Shown here piece after piece: positions 8,235-17,637 of a DNA stretch of 64,000 nucleotides (positions within the stretch are counted from its first letter, which is position 1; each line of letters begins with the position of its first letter). The notes under the pieces are model-generated. The model did not search any database and was not told where the DNA came from. It saw nothing but the letters and a program-made list of their open reading frames with translations. The position numbers were made by a program, and so were the translations under genes. The DNA is from Azospirillum halopraeferens DSM 3675 (GTDB lineage Bacteria > Pseudomonadota > Alphaproteobacteria > Azospirillales > Azospirillaceae): positions 1 to 64,000 of the forward strand of contig NZ_AUCF01000011.1 of NCBI RefSeq assembly GCF_000429625.1. Reading direction: 5' to 3'.

Positions 8235-9713
8235 TCAGCAACCCGGTTGCGGCGGCTGCGGGCCGCGACTCGGGGGCTCCGGCGGCACCGCGGCGCCCGC
8301 CGCCGAATCGATTCGCAGGTCGATCACCGCCGGCCGGCGGCTCCACAGCGCCTCCCAGAAGGCGGCAACGAAGCCGGACGGGTGCTCCACCGTCACGGCG
8401 AAGGCGCCGTGGCCGCGCGCCCGCTCCGCCGCATCATCCGGGCCGGCGTTGACCACCAGCACCAGGGGTGCGGCCCCCGCCGCGGCGGCGGTCGCCAGGT
8501 CCGGGGCGAACGCGGCGAAGCCCGCGCCGTCGCAGATGCCCAGCACGATCCGGCCGGGGTGCAGCAGCTTGGCGGCCACCGCGGCCGGCAGGCCGTACGC
8601 GCCGGCGGCGGGGACGAGCAGCCGTCCGGGCCGCCGGAACAGCAGGGGGCGCAGGGCCGGGCCGGACAGCGGGCCGCCGTCGCAGGCGACCACCGCGTCG
8701 ACCGGCAGCCGCTCCTTCAGCCAGCCGAAGACGGCGCCCGGTCCGGCGGTGCCGGAGAACGGCTCCGGCTCCGCGTGGATCACGCAATCGGCCCGCGCGT
8801 CCGCCGCCCAGTCCGCCCATGGCGGAACGCCCGTCTCCGGTCCGGTGGCCACGGCGTCGGCGAGGGCCGCGGTCAGGGCGGGCGGGCCGGCGATCACCGG
8901 CACGCCGGCCGGGGGGCCTTCCGGAAGGTCGGCAAGGTCTGCGCCGGCCAGCAGCAGCAGGTCGCAGTCGCCCACGCGGCGCAGCAGGGCAGGGTCGCCC
9001 CCCGCATCGAGGGCACCGGCGTAGCAGACGCTCTCGTTGTCGAGGAAGTCGCGGCGGCGCGCGGTGCAGCACACCGGCAGCAGGCCGGCTTCGGCGGCGC
9101 GCAGCAGGGTGCCGGCGTCGGCGTCGCTCCATCCGGGGCCGCCGGCCACCACCAGCGGCCGCTGTGCCGCGGCCAGGGCGTCGCGCACCCGGGCGACCAT
9201 CGCGCCGTCGGGGGGCGGTTCCGCCGCCACCGGCCGGGGCGCCACCGGTGCGGCGCGCGACTCCGCGGCCAGCAGGCGGCGCGGCAGGGCCAGCACCGCC
9301 GAACCCGGCCGGGCGGCGGCGGCGTGGAAGGCGTCGGCAACGGCGGCGGGGATGGAGTCGACCCCGGCCACCCGGGCGATCGGGCCGGCCTCCGGCCCCA
9401 GCAGGGCGGCGAGGTCGAGGGGGGCGTCCTCGGCCACCAGCAGCACCAGCGGCGTGGCGTCCCGCGCCGCGATGCGCACGCCCTGCGCGGCGTCGGCCGC
9501 CACCGTGTCGGCCACCAGGGCCAGCCCCGGCCGTCCGGTCAGCCGGCCGCACGCCTCGGCCATCACCGACGCGGCGGCTGCGGAGGCACAGGGGACGAAT
9601 CGGATGTCCGGCGCCTCGATGGCACCGGGGAAATGGAAGGCCGGACCGGCGCCGTGGCCGCACAGCGCCTCGATCAGCAGGTGGGCACCGGTGCGGAGCG
9701 GGTGGTCGGGCAT
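8235..9713 (-). CDS. Thiamine pyrophosphate enzyme-like protein with degenerate active site
   Basis: 492 residues with the three-domain layout of acetolactate synthase-like enzymes: PYR domain (about 1-165, FHFPGAIEAP matches the usual phenylalanine-x-x-PG turn), central domain (about 180-310) and PP domain (about 340-490). The conserved glutamate that activates the cofactor sits in a HEQxA-type motif just before the xGRxTGRPG turn; here the same place reads CASAAAAS, so the acid is missing. The metal/diphosphate motif is CDGAGF, not GDGxF. It may use TPP in an unusual way, like glyoxylate carboligase, or be a non-catalytic relative. The substrate is unknown. Confidence 0.75.
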   Translation of the reverse strand: MPDHPLRTGAHLLIEALCGHGAGPAFHFPGAIEAPDIRFVPCASAAAASVMAEACGRLTGRPGLALVADTVAADAAQGVRIAARDATPLVLLVAEDAPLDLAALLGPEAGPIARVAGVDSIPAAVADAFHAAAARPGSAVLALPRRLLAAESRAAPVAPRPVAAEPPPDGAMVARVRDALAAAQRPLVVAGGPGWSDADAGTLLRAAEAGLLPVCCTARRRDFLDNESVCYAGALDAGGDPALLRRVGDCDLLLLAGADLADLPEGPPAGVPVIAGPPALTAALADAVATGPETGVPPWADWAADARADCVIHAEPEPFSGTAGPGAVFGWLKERLPVDAVVACDGGPLSGPALRPLLFRRPGRLLVPAAGAYGLPAAVAAKLLHPGRIVLGICDGAGFAAFAPDLATAAAAGAAPLVLVVNAGPDDAAERARGHGAFAVTVEHPSGFVAAFWEALWSRRPAVIDLRIDSAAGAAVPPEPPSRGPQPPQPGC

Positions 9714-9888
9714 GGGGCGGGGACATCCGGTGGGTTGCGCCGCGCGCCAGTAAAGGCCGGGGCCGCCGGGCTGTCAACGCGGCCCGCTTCCGGCCGGCGT
9801 GCCGGGCGTGCGCCCATTGGCCCCCTTGAATTCGGCGGTGTCCGTCGCTATCCCCGATTCCATCCGTTCCGCCGCAAGGAGAGGCCCG

Positions 9889-10140
9889 ATGACCGGCCAG
9901 GAACCGTTCCGGCAACGTCTGACGCGCGACCAGGTGCTCGAAATCTGCGGGCGGCTGGACGACATGCGCATCGCCAACATCATCGCCACCGGCGCCTCGC
10001 CGGCGGAGCTGATGGAGGCGCGCACGTGGCTGGCCTCCGACGACTATCTCGGCGGCGACCTGGGCAAGTCGGCCACCGGCCGCATCGCCCGGCTGGTGGA
10101 GATTCTGCGCGCCGACGAGACGGAGTGGGACGACCGCTGA
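9889..10140 (+). CDS. Small conserved-looking hypothetical protein
   Basis: 83 residues, acidic C-terminus, predicted soluble and helical. The ATG at 9889 is chosen because AAGGAGAGG lies just upstream; the longer frame from 9799 has no such site. I do not recognise a family. It faces the crotonase gene, with structured repeat B starting eight bases after its stop codon. Confidence 0.65.
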   Translation: MTGQEPFRQRLTRDQVLEICGRLDDMRIANIIATGASPAELMEARTWLASDDYLGGDLGKSATGRIARLVEILRADETEWDDR

Positions 10141-10147
10141 TGCCGTC

Positions 10148-10267
10148 TCATACGGTCGGCAATTGATCACTTCCATCAATTGCCGACCGTAAAACCCGGC
10201 AGATCAATGCCCGGGCATTGATCGAGAGGGTGATACCGGCGGCATCCTTCAGATGCCGCCGGTATCA
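10148..10267. repeat. Structured three-hairpin repeat, copy B
   Basis: Same order as copy A: hairpin 1 arms CGGTCGGCAATTGAT / ATCAATTGCCGACCG around CACTTCC; hairpin 2 identical to copy A; hairpin 3 arms ATACCGGCGGCATC / GATGCCGCCGGTAT around CTTCA. Differences from copy A within the arms are matched on the opposite arm. It fills the gap between two convergent genes and its right end gives the TGA stop of the crotonase gene (10265-10267). Confidence 0.9.
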
Positions 10268-11041
10268 GCGCCCGCGGAACACCGGTTTGCGCTTGTCCAG
10301 GAAGGCGCGGTAGCCCTCGCGGTAGTCCTCGGTCGCGAAGCAGCGGTAGCACTCGGCGATCTCCGCCGCGCTCAGCGGTGCCGGATCGGCGACCCGGCGC
10401 ACGAACGCCTTGTGCCAGCGCGCCGCCAGGGGGGCGCCCTCGGCGATGCGGGTGCAGGTGGCGGCCAGCTCCGCCTCCAGCCCGTCGTCGGCGACGATTC
10501 GGTTGACCAGGCGCATGTGGTGCGCCAGGTCCGCCCCGAACACGCGGCCTTCCAGCAGGATCTCCAGGGTCGCCGTGCGGCCGGCCACGTCGAACAGCAG
10601 CTTCAGTTCCGGCAGGGCCATGGAGATGCCCAGCCGGCTGACCGGCACGCCGAAGCGGCTGCGCCGCGTGCAGATCCGCAGGTCGCAGGCCAGCGCCACC
10701 GCCAGCCCGATGCCGCAGCACGGCCCGTCGATGGCCGCCACCGTCGGGTGCGGGCAGTCCCGCAGGGCCTCCATGGTGGCGTCCATCAGCTCGCCGTACG
10801 CCTGTGCCCGTTCGGGGGTGTCGCGCTCGCTCTCGAACTCGGAGATGTCGGCGCCGGGGCTGAAGGCGCCGCCCTCGCCGCGCAGCACCACCACGCGCAG
10901 CGACGGGTCCGCCGTCACCGCCGCCACCGCCGCCGCCAGCCCGTGCCATTGCGGCTTGTCGAAGGCGTTCAGGCGGCCGGGGTTGCTCAGCCACAGGGTG
11001 GCGACGTCGTCGTCGCGGCGAACGGTTGCGTGGCCGGCCAT
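10265..11041 (-). CDS. Enoyl-CoA hydratase/isomerase (crotonase) family protein
   Basis: 258 residues, standard size. Start chosen at 11041 because CAGGAGG precedes it; the frame extends further upstream without a site. The crotonase fold is clear: GGAFSPGADISEF supplies the oxyanion-hole loop, and GPCCGIGLAVALACD the second. Both catalytic glutamates of true enoyl-CoA hydratases appear replaced (alanine in GLAVALACD, valine in FGVPV), so a hydratase reaction is doubtful; an isomerase, thioesterase or decarboxylase activity is possible. The C-terminus, LDKRKPVFRGR, looks complete. Confidence 0.88.
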   Translation of the reverse strand: MAGHATVRRDDDVATLWLSNPGRLNAFDKPQWHGLAAAVAAVTADPSLRVVVLRGEGGAFSPGADISEFESERDTPERAQAYGELMDATMEALRDCPHPTVAAIDGPCCGIGLAVALACDLRICTRRSRFGVPVSRLGISMALPELKLLFDVAGRTATLEILLEGRVFGADLAHHMRLVNRIVADDGLEAELAATCTRIAEGAPLAARWHKAFVRRVADPAPLSAAEIAECYRCFATEDYREGYRAFLDKRKPVFRGR

Positions 11042-11250
11042 GGAAGCCTCCTGTCGTTGGCGGGGAGGCGATGGACAGCATGGCCGCCCGCCCGCGGTCA
11101 AGAGGGCGCGGCACGCGCCGCAGCACCGGCGATCGGCGTCGCGCATCATGCGTCCGGCGGAGTGTGTGTGATTGCTCTTATTCCCCGTACTCTGCTAGGG
11201 TCTGTCCGCCGCACCCGCATGCGGCGAACAAAAATCCTATTGGGGGAAAC

Positions 11251-11700
11251 ATGAGGACGCTTGCGTATCTTTCGGTTGCCGTCGTCGCCGCCGGTCTGAT
11301 GTCCGCCGCTCCGGCCGTGGCCGCCGAGTTCGGCTCCGCCGCCGAGGCGAAGGCCATGCTGGAGAAGGCGGTGACGGCCGTGAAGGCCGACAAGGCCAAG
11401 GCGCTGGAGATGTTCGTCAAGGGTGAAGGCGGCTTCAAGGACCGCGACCTCTACCCGTTCTGCGGCGGCCCGGACGGCAACTTCACGGCCCACCCGTCGC
11501 TCACCGGCAAGAGCCTGAAGGACCTGCAGGACAAGGCCGGCAAGCCGCTGGGGCAGGAGATCTACGCCACCGCCAAGGACGGCGCCATCGGCGAGGTGTC
11601 CTACATGTGGCCGCGTCCCGGCAGCACCGATCCGGTGCAGAAGGTCACCTACGTGACCAAGGTCGACGACCAGGTCTGCGCCGTCGGCTACTACAAGTAA
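11251..11700 (+). CDS. Secreted single-cache domain protein
   Basis: 149 residues. A Sec signal peptide of about 24 residues ends in AVAAE. The mature part has the small Cache_2 pattern (KALEMFVKGEGGFKDRDLYPF, then HPSLTGKSLKDLQD and YMWPRPG), like the ligand-binding half of chemoreceptors but with no membrane anchor or signalling domain. Such free cache proteins are periplasmic and may bind small acids. TGGGGGA lies seven bases before the ATG. The next gene, recQ, is convergent. Confidence 0.85.
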   Translation: MRTLAYLSVAVVAAGLMSAAPAVAAEFGSAAEAKAMLEKAVTAVKADKAKALEMFVKGEGGFKDRDLYPFCGGPDGNFTAHPSLTGKSLKDLQDKAGKPLGQEIYATAKDGAIGEVSYMWPRPGSTDPVQKVTYVTKVDDQVCAVGYYK

Positions 11701-11710
11701 CCGCCGCCCG

Positions 11711-11735
11711 CCGCCGCTCCGCGTCGGGGCGGCGG
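11711..11735. terminator. GC-rich hairpin between convergent genes
   Basis: CCGCCGCTCC pairs with GGGGCGGCGG across a five-base loop, in the 59-base gap between the cache protein and recQ, which read toward each other. There is no T-run, so it may slow polymerase or assist Rho without being a classic terminator. Confidence 0.35.
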
Positions 11736-11759
11736 CCGGCATTGCCGGCCGGGTGCGGG

Positions 11760-13649
11760 TCAGGCGTGGCGGTGGATGACTTCCAGGAAGCTGTCGGCGT
11801 AGAGGTCCAGCTTGCGCGCGCCGACGCCCGGCAGGCGGGCGAAGGCATGGCGATCGAGCGGCCGTTCCGCCACCATCTCCAGCAACGTGCTGTCGTGGAA
11901 GATGACGTAGGGGGGCACGCCCTGGTCGCGCGCCAGCTCCAGCCGGCAGGCGCGCAGGGCATGCCACAGGGCGTCGTCGGCCGGAGACAGGGTGCCGCGG
12001 CCCTCGCCGCGCGAGACGCCCTCACCGCGCCCGCGCCCGGCGGCGGAGCGGCGCAGGGAATCGCGCACGCCCCGGCGCTTTTCCGCCACGGGGTCCTTGC
12101 GCAGGCGCACCGGCCGGCCGCCCTTGACCACCGTGACGCCCGTGTCGGTCAGGCGGAAGCCGCCGTAGCCTTCCACGTCCACCGTGAGGAAGCCGGCGGC
12201 GACGAGCTGGCGGAACACCGACTGCCATTCCGCCTTCGACAGGTCGTTGCCGACGCCGAAGGTCTTCAGCCGGTCGTGCTGCTGCTGCACCACCTTGTCG
12301 GTGGCGTTGCCGCGCAGCACGTCGATCAGGTGGCCGGCGCCGTAACGCTGGCCGGTGCGGTAGACCGCCGACAGGGCCTTCTGGGCGGCCACCGTGCCGT
12401 CCCAGGTTTCCACCGGCTCCAGGCAGGTGTCGCAGTTGCCGCAGGGTTCGGCCAGCGTCTCGCCGAAATAGTTCAGCAGCACCTGGCGGCGGCAATGGGC
12501 GGTCTCGCAGAAGCCCAGCAGCGCCTCCAGCTTGCCGCGCTCGACGCGGCGGTGGGCGTCGCCCGCCTCCGACTGCTCCAGAAGCTGGCGCAGCCCCACC
12601 ACGTCGGACATGCCATAGGCCATCCAGGCGCTGGCCGGCAGCCCGTCGCGGCCGGCGCGGCCGGTTTCCTGGTAATAGGCTTCCAGGCTCTTGGGCGGGT
12701 CCAGGTGGGCGACGAAGCGCACGTTGGGCTTGTCGATGCCCATGCCGAAGGCGACGGTGGCCACCATCACCATGCCCTCGCTCTTCAGGAACAGGTCCTG
12801 GTTGGCCTCGCGCACCTCGGGCGGCAGACCGGCGTGGTAGGGCAGGGCCTCGCGCCCCTGCGCGCTGAGCCAGGCGGCCACGTCCTCCACCTTCGCCCGC
12901 GACATGCAATAGACGATGCCGGCGTCCTCGGGGTGGTTGTCACGCAGATAGGCGAGCAACTGCTGGCGCTCGCTGTTCTTGGCCACCACCCGGTAGGTGA
13001 TGTTGGGCCGGTCGAAGGAGGAAAGGAAAACCCGCGCCTCGGTCAGCCCCAGCTTCTCGGCGATCTCCGCCCGGGTCTGGGCGTCGGCGGTGGCGGTCAG
13101 CGCGATGCGCGGCACCGTGGGGTGGCGTTCGTGCAGGATGGAGAGCTGCAGGTATTCCGGCCGGAAGTCGTGGCCCCACTGGCTGACACAGTGCGCCTCG
13201 TCCAGGGCGAACAGGGCCAGGTCGGTGCGGTCCAGCAGGTCGAGGAAGCGGGGCGTCACCAGGCGTTCGGGCGCCACGTAGACCAGGTCCAGCTCGCCGC
13301 GGGTCATCGCCCGCTCCACCTCGCGCGCCTCGCCGGCGTCGAGGGAGGAGTTGAGGAAGGCGGCGCGCACGCCGAGTTGGCGCAGCGCCGTGACCTGGTC
13401 GCGCATCAGCGCGATCAGCGGCGACACCACCACCGCCACCCCGCGGCGCACCAGCGCCGGGATCTGGTAGCACAGCGACTTGCCGCCACCCGTCGGCATC
13501 AGCACCAGCGCGTCGTTGCCGGCGATGACGTGGCGGATGATCTCCCCCTGATGGCCGCGGAACGACTCGTAGCCGAACACCGACCGCAGCGCCTCCAGCG
13601 CCGCGTCGCCCTCGGGGGAAGGCGGGGAAAACAGCGAATCCAAGCCCAT
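11760..13649 (-). CDS. recQ: ATP-dependent DNA helicase RecQ
   Basis: 629 residues, the usual length. Helicase core: Walker A in [15 protein letters not shown] (about 50-57), DEAH box in [17 protein letters not shown], motif VI in [12 protein letters not shown]. Zinc-binding cysteines follow (CETAHC ... CGNCDTC), then the RQC winged helix and an HRDC domain near the C-terminus (about 545-620). RecQ unwinds DNA 3' to 5' in recombination and at stalled forks. It stands alone between a TPR protein gene upstream and the convergent cache gene. Confidence 0.97.
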   Translation of the reverse strand: MGLDSLFSPPSPEGDAALEALRSVFGYESFRGHQGEIIRHVIAGNDALVLMPTGGGKSLCYQIPALVRRGVAVVVSPLIALMRDQVTALRQLGVRAAFLNSSLDAGEAREVERAMTRGELDLVYVAPERLVTPRFLDLLDRTDLALFALDEAHCVSQWGHDFRPEYLQLSILHERHPTVPRIALTATADAQTRAEIAEKLGLTEARVFLSSFDRPNITYRVVAKNSERQQLLAYLRDNHPEDAGIVYCMSRAKVEDVAAWLSAQGREALPYHAGLPPEVREANQDLFLKSEGMVMVATVAFGMGIDKPNVRFVAHLDPPKSLEAYYQETGRAGRDGLPASAWMAYGMSDVVGLRQLLEQSEAGDAHRRVERGKLEALLGFCETAHCRRQVLLNYFGETLAEPCGNCDTCLEPVETWDGTVAAQKALSAVYRTGQRYGAGHLIDVLRGNATDKVVQQQHDRLKTFGVGNDLSKAEWQSVFRQLVAAGFLTVDVEGYGGFRLTDTGVTVVKGGRPVRLRKDPVAEKRRGVRDSLRRSAAGRGRGEGVSRGEGRGTLSPADDALWHALRACRLELARDQGVPPYVIFHDSTLLEMVAERPLDRHAFARLPGVGARKLDLYADSFLEVIHRHA

Positions 13650-13748
13650 TACACGCTAAATCTGGGGGGCCGCGGGCCGTACTGAGCCCAATGCCTATGA
13701 TGTCGCACAACACGCCCCACCGGGGCAAGGTCCCATGGCGGCCGGGCG

Positions 13749-14585
13749 CTAGCGCGGCGGGGCCCTGTCCGGTGTCGCGGGGGCCGGTGCCGGGGCCGGT
13801 GCCGGGGCCGCCGCCGCCGCGGTGCGCTGCAGGTTGGCGGCGGCGGCGCGGGCGGCGGTGCCGTCGGGGTCGAGGCGGCGCACCAGCGCCCAATCGTCGC
13901 GCGCACCGCGCAGATCGCCGGACAGGGCCTTGACGTTGGCGCGCAGCAGCACCGCCTCCGGGTCGTTGGGGCGCAGCTCCAGCGCGCGGGCCACGTCGGC
14001 GTCGGCCCGGGCGTAGTGGGACAGGGCCTTGTGGGCGGCGGCGCGGTAGAGCCAGGCGTCCGCCCGCCGGGGATCGGCGGCGATGGCGGCATCCAGGTCG
14101 GCGATGGCGTCCCAGAAGCGCTCCGCCTCGGCGCGGGCGAAGGCACGGTCGATGCGCAGGTCGGGGTCGTCGGGCAGGCGGTCGAGGGCGGCGGTGTAGG
14201 CGCGCTCCGCCCGCTCCGCGTCGCCGGCCCGCAGCCATGCCCAGCCGGCGCGGCCGAGCAGCGACGCCGCACCGGCCGGACTGTCGGCGCCCAGGTCCGG
14301 CACCAGCGCCTCCAGCCCGCGGGCGGCGTCGGCGAAGTCGCCGCGATGGAACTGCGCCATGGCCCGGCACAGGCCGGCCGGCGCACCGCCGCCGCGGGCG
14401 GCCCACGCCAGGGCCTGCTCCATGGCTTTGTCGGGCCGCGTCTCGGCCAGCTTCACGCAGGCTTCCAGCCGGTCGGCCCCGACGGCATCGGCCGCGGCGG
14501 CACCGGCCGGCGGGAGTAGGAGCGGGCCGCAAAGCGCGGGGAGGAGAATCGCGAGGAGGTGCGGGAGGGTGTTGCGTCGGGTCAT
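13749..14585 (-). CDS. Periplasmic TPR-repeat protein
   Basis: 278 residues from the ATG at 14585 (MTRRNTLPHLL), giving a clean signal peptide with a hydrophobic core (LLAILLPALCGPLLLPP) and likely cleavage near residue 35. The mature part has several tetratricopeptide repeats between about 90 and 240 and a short Ala-Pro tail. TPR proteins scaffold protein-protein contacts; no specific partner is evident. The gene is on the opposite strand to the SDR gene, whose ATG lies 80 bases away, so they share a divergent promoter region. Confidence 0.8.
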   Translation of the reverse strand: MTRRNTLPHLLAILLPALCGPLLLPPAGAAAADAVGADRLEACVKLAETRPDKAMEQALAWAARGGGAPAGLCRAMAQFHRGDFADAARGLEALVPDLGADSPAGAASLLGRAGWAWLRAGDAERAERAYTAALDRLPDDPDLRIDRAFARAEAERFWDAIADLDAAIAADPRRADAWLYRAAAHKALSHYARADADVARALELRPNDPEAVLLRANVKALSGDLRGARDDWALVRRLDPDGTAARAAAANLQRTAAAAAPAPAPAPAPATPDRAPPR

Positions 14586-14664
14586 GGCCGGACTACACTC
14601 CGCCATCGCGCCCCCCGGATGCAAGGGGCGACGCGCCCACCGACCCCCTTGGGACCCACCCGCC

Positions 14665-15549
14665 ATGACCGCGCCCCGCCTGTTCGTCTTCGGCCTCGGC
14701 TACACCGCGTCGGTGCTGGCGCGCCGCGCCCTGGGGCGCGGCTGGCGGGTGGCCGGTACCGGCCGGTCGGAGGAGTCCTGCGCCGCCCTGCGCGCGCGCG
14801 GCATCGAGGCGTTCCGCTTCGACCGCTCCACGCCGCTGAAGGACGCGGCGGCGGCGTTGGCCGGGACCAGCCATCTGCTGGTCTCCGCCCCTCCGGACGA
14901 GAAGGGCGACTCGGTGCTGGCCTGCCACGCTCCGGTCATCGCCGACCTCGCCGGGCTGGCGTGGGCCGGCTATCTGTCCACCACCGGCGTCTACGGCGAC
15001 TGCGACGGCGCGTGGGTCGGCGAGGCGGCGTTCCTGAAGCCGACCGGTGAGCGCCAGCGCCGCCGGGTGGAGGCGGAGCGCGGCTGGCTCGACCTCTACC
15101 GGCGGTTCGGGGTGCCGCTGCACGTCTTCCGCCTGCCCGGCATCTACGGGCCGGGGCGCAGCGCCATCGACCAGGTGCGCGACGGCACGGCGCGGCGCAT
15201 CGACAAGCCGGGCCAGGTGTTCAGCCGCATCCACGTGGAGGACGCGGTGGACGCCCTGGAAGCGTCCATGGAACGGCCCACCCCCGGCAGCGTCTTCAAC
15301 GTCTGCGACGACCATCCCTGTCCGCAGCACGAAGTGGTGGCGTACGCGTGCGAACTGCTGGGCGTCACCCCGCCGCCCCTGGTGCCCTTCGACCGGGCGG
15401 AGCTGTCACCCATGGCGGCCAGCTTCTGGGCCGACAACAAAAGGGTGAAGAACGACCGGATCAAGCGCGTTCTGGGTTGGTCTCCCCGGCACCCCGATTA
15501 CCGGACGGGGCTGAAGGCCCAGCGCGATTCCGAGGCGGCGACAACCTGA
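14665..15549 (+). CDS. SDR family NAD(P)-dependent epimerase/reductase (YeeZ-like)
   Basis: 294 residues. The N-terminal nucleotide motif is FVFGLGYTASVLARR (glycines around residues 9-12) and a later RLPGIYGPGRS matches extended SDRs; the usual catalytic Tyr-x-x-x-Lys is not obvious, with YLSTTGVYGD at the expected strand, as in YeeZ/YlbE-type proteins. The substrate is unknown. Start at 14665; the only Shine-Dalgarno-like sequence is weak (GGGACC). Confidence 0.82.
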   Translation: MTAPRLFVFGLGYTASVLARRALGRGWRVAGTGRSEESCAALRARGIEAFRFDRSTPLKDAAAALAGTSHLLVSAPPDEKGDSVLACHAPVIADLAGLAWAGYLSTTGVYGDCDGAWVGEAAFLKPTGERQRRRVEAERGWLDLYRRFGVPLHVFRLPGIYGPGRSAIDQVRDGTARRIDKPGQVFSRIHVEDAVDALEASMERPTPGSVFNVCDDHPCPQHEVVAYACELLGVTPPPLVPFDRAELSPMAASFWADNKRVKNDRIKRVLGWSPRHPDYRTGLKAQRDSEAATT

Positions 15550-15712
15550 CGGCGCACCCCCTTCGATTCCCGAACTGTGACCGAAATGCGGCGGGGCTCA
15601 TGCCAACGCACCTTGGACAGGCGGGCTGCGGACGGCGATCTTTCGGACCGATCGTTCGTACGCCGGCTATTGCCGCCGGCACCCGAAACCCCGTTCCAGC
15701 CAAGGAGGGCCA

Positions 15713-16345
15713 ATGGTGGCGCGCACGCTGCTTCTGGTGGACGACGACCCCGCCTTCGGCGGATTGCTGCGCGGCGCGCTGGCATCCTGGCGCATCGTCT
15801 GCACCGCCGACCGTGAGAACGCCCGCCGGGTGGCCCGCGCCCACCGGCCGCCGGTGGCGCTGGTGTCCTTCCACATCGCCGCACCGCCGCCGCCGGAGGG
15901 GGTGGCCAACGGGGAGCCGCCAAGCGGCGGAGTCATCACCGCATGCCCGCCGGTGGACGGGTTCGATGTCCTGTCCGACATCCTCGACGCCGCGCCGGCG
16001 TGCAAGGTGGTGATGCTGGATGACGGCCGGCAGCCGCGCAGCGCCGCGGTGCGCGCGGTGGCGGGCGGCGCGCACGACGTGGTGTGCCGGCCGGGCGACG
16101 CGCGCGAACTGGCGTTGCTGATCGATCGCGCCTGGCACCGGCACGAACTGGAGGCGGAGTGCCGGGCCATGGCCGGGGTGGCTGCGGTGCCGTTGCGGGC
16201 GGTGCGCGAACAGGCGGAGCGCCGGGCGGTGCAGGAGGCACTGGCGCAGGCCCGCGGCAACCTGTCGGCCGCCGCCCGTCTGCTGGAGGTCAGCCGGCCG
16301 ACCCTGTACAACCTGATCCGCCAGCACGGCATCCGTGAGGCGTGA
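15713..16345 (+). CDS. Response regulator-like protein: degenerate receiver plus Fis-type helix-turn-helix
   Basis: 210 residues. A receiver-like domain (about 4-145) keeps the acidic pocket (D10-D12 in LLLVDDDPAF), but the phosphate-accepting aspartate position reads VALVSFHI (serine near 52) and the conserved lysine is arginine (VVCRPGD). A 30-residue Pro/Gly-rich insert follows that strand. The C-terminus (about 165-208) is a Fis/NtrC-type helix-turn-helix, ARGNLSAAARLLEVSRPTLY. The central AAA+ domain of NtrC proteins is absent. It probably binds DNA without phosphorylation control. AAGGAGGG precedes the ATG. Confidence 0.8.
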   Translation: MVARTLLLVDDDPAFGGLLRGALASWRIVCTADRENARRVARAHRPPVALVSFHIAAPPPPEGVANGEPPSGGVITACPPVDGFDVLSDILDAAPACKVVMLDDGRQPRSAAVRAVAGGAHDVVCRPGDARELALLIDRAWHRHELEAECRAMAGVAAVPLRAVREQAERRAVQEALAQARGNLSAAARLLEVSRPTLYNLIRQHGIREA

Positions 16346-16354
16346 GCGCCGGGC

Positions 16355-16383
16355 TCATACGGTTTCCGCCGGAAGTCGTATCA
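16355..16383. repeat. Single-hairpin relative of the structured repeat
   Basis: Starts TCATACGG and ends CGTATCA, the same ends as the 120-base copies, with one short stem (TACGGTTTCCG pairing with CGGAAGTCGTA, including G-T pairs). It lies between convergent genes, nine bases after the response-regulator stop, and its last three bases are the TGA stop of folE. Confidence 0.65.
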
Positions 16384-17046
16384 TTCCCCCGCGCGTGAGG
16401 AGGGATTGCCGATCATCGACAGGAACTCCCGCCGGGTCGAGGCGTCGCTGCGGAAGGCGCCGAGCATGCGGCTGGTCACCATGGTGACACCGGTCTTGTG
16501 GATGCCGCGGGTGGTCATGCACTGGTGCTGCGCCTCGATCACCACGGCGACGCCTTCGGGCTGCAACACCTCGTCGATGGTGTTGGCCACCTGGGCCGTC
16601 AGCTTCTCCTGGATCTGCAGGCGCTTGGCGTAGACCTCGACGACGCGGGCAAGCTTGGAGATGCCGACCACGCGGTGACGGGGCAGGTAGGCGACGTGGG
16701 CCTTGCCGATGATGGGCACCATGTGGTGCTCGCAATAGGATTCCAGGCGGATGTCGCGCAGCACGACCATCTCGTCGTAGCCGTCGGTCTCCTCGAAGGT
16801 GCGCTGCAACAGGTCGACGGGGTCGGCCTCGTAGCCCGCGAAGAACTCCCTGTACGAGCGCACCACGCGGTCCGGCGTCCCCACCAGCCCTTCGCGGTCG
16901 GGGTCGTCGCCGGCCCAGCGGATCAGGGTGCGCACCGCCTCCTCCGCCTCCGCGCGGGAGGGGCGGACGACCTCCGCCGCAGCGCGCCGGTCGTGCCCCG
17001 GGCCGCGGACGATGTTGTCGGCAAGGGTGGTCTTGGAAGCGGTCAC
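16381..17046 (-). CDS. folE: GTP cyclohydrolase I
   Basis: 221 residues from a GTG at 17046, preceded by AGAGAGG; an ATG at 17133 would add an unusual Arg/Pro-rich head. FolE converts GTP to 7,8-dihydroneopterin triphosphate, the first step of folate (and queuosine precursor) synthesis. Zinc and active-site motifs are intact: [18 protein letters not shown], and [10 protein letters not shown] with the second cysteine. The homodecameric fold is cytoplasmic. Its stop codon lies in the small hairpin element. ApaG lies about 200 bases upstream on the same strand. Confidence 0.97.
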   Translation of the reverse strand: MTASKTTLADNIVRGPGHDRRAAAEVVRPSRAEAEEAVRTLIRWAGDDPDREGLVGTPDRVVRSYREFFAGYEADPVDLLQRTFEETDGYDEMVVLRDIRLESYCEHHMVPIIGKAHVAYLPRHRVVGISKLARVVEVYAKRLQIQEKLTAQVANTIDEVLQPEGVAVVIEAQHQCMTTRGIHKTGVTMVTSRMLGAFRSDASTRREFLSMIGNPSSRAGE

Positions 17047-17244
17047 GGGGTCCTCTCTGTCAATCGGACGAGGCCGGGCGGGCGGCACGGCGGCCGCGGC
17101 CCTCGAACCTTGCCTCTTGTACGCGCCCGGCACCCCTTCCGGATCACCGGGGGCCGGCGGATCGCGCCGGCGATCGTGCCGGCCACCATGCCGGCGAACG
17201 GCGGACCCCCCAGGTCGGGACGGGTACGGCCGTTGTCAAGGCCG

Positions 17245-17637
17245 TCAGTTCAACTGCATCGGCTGGTGCGGGCTGTCCAGCGAGAAGGCGGGGATGGCGA
17301 CGTCGAACGTCTCCCCCGCCTCGGTCTCCATCTGGTAGGTGCCCATCATGATGCCCGACGGCGCGGCGAGGGGGGTGCCGCTGGTGTATTCGAACGCCTC
17401 GCCCGGTTCCAGCACGGGCTGTTCGCCGACCACGCCGGGACCGCGCACCTCCTGCACCCGCCCCAGGCCGTCGGTGATCTTCCAATAGCGGGTGCGGAGC
17501 TGGACGGTCTGGCTGCCCTCGTTCTCGATGCGGACGTGGTAGGCCCAGACGTAGTGGTTCTCCGCGGGGACCGATTGGTCCTCCAGGTAGACCGGGTTGA
17601 CGGTGACGCGGATGGAGCGCGTGACCTTGCTGTACAT
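17245..17637 (-). CDS. apaG: ApaG/CO2+-Mg2+ efflux-associated domain protein
   Basis: 130 residues, exactly the family length, folding as a fibronectin-like beta-sandwich. The family signature [18 protein letters not shown] is complete. The function of ApaG is not settled; it has been linked to diadenosine tetraphosphate and metal-ion phenotypes. Start at 17637 with GGGGAGA upstream; the longer upstream frame lacks a site. A CTTGCTT/AGAATA-like promoter pair is possible just upstream (about 17655-17690). Confidence 0.95.
   Translation of the reverse strand: MYSKVTRSIRVTVNPVYLEDQSVPAENHYVWAYHVRIENEGSQTVQLRTRYWKITDGLGRVQEVRGPGVVGEQPVLEPGEAFEYTSGTPLAAPSGIMMGTYQMETEAGETFDVAIPAFSLDSPHQPMQLN

Noticed and set aside
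13790-13815. Tandem GGGGCCGGTGCC units.
   Set aside because: They code for the Ala-Pro tail of the TPR protein and are ordinary low-complexity coding repeats.
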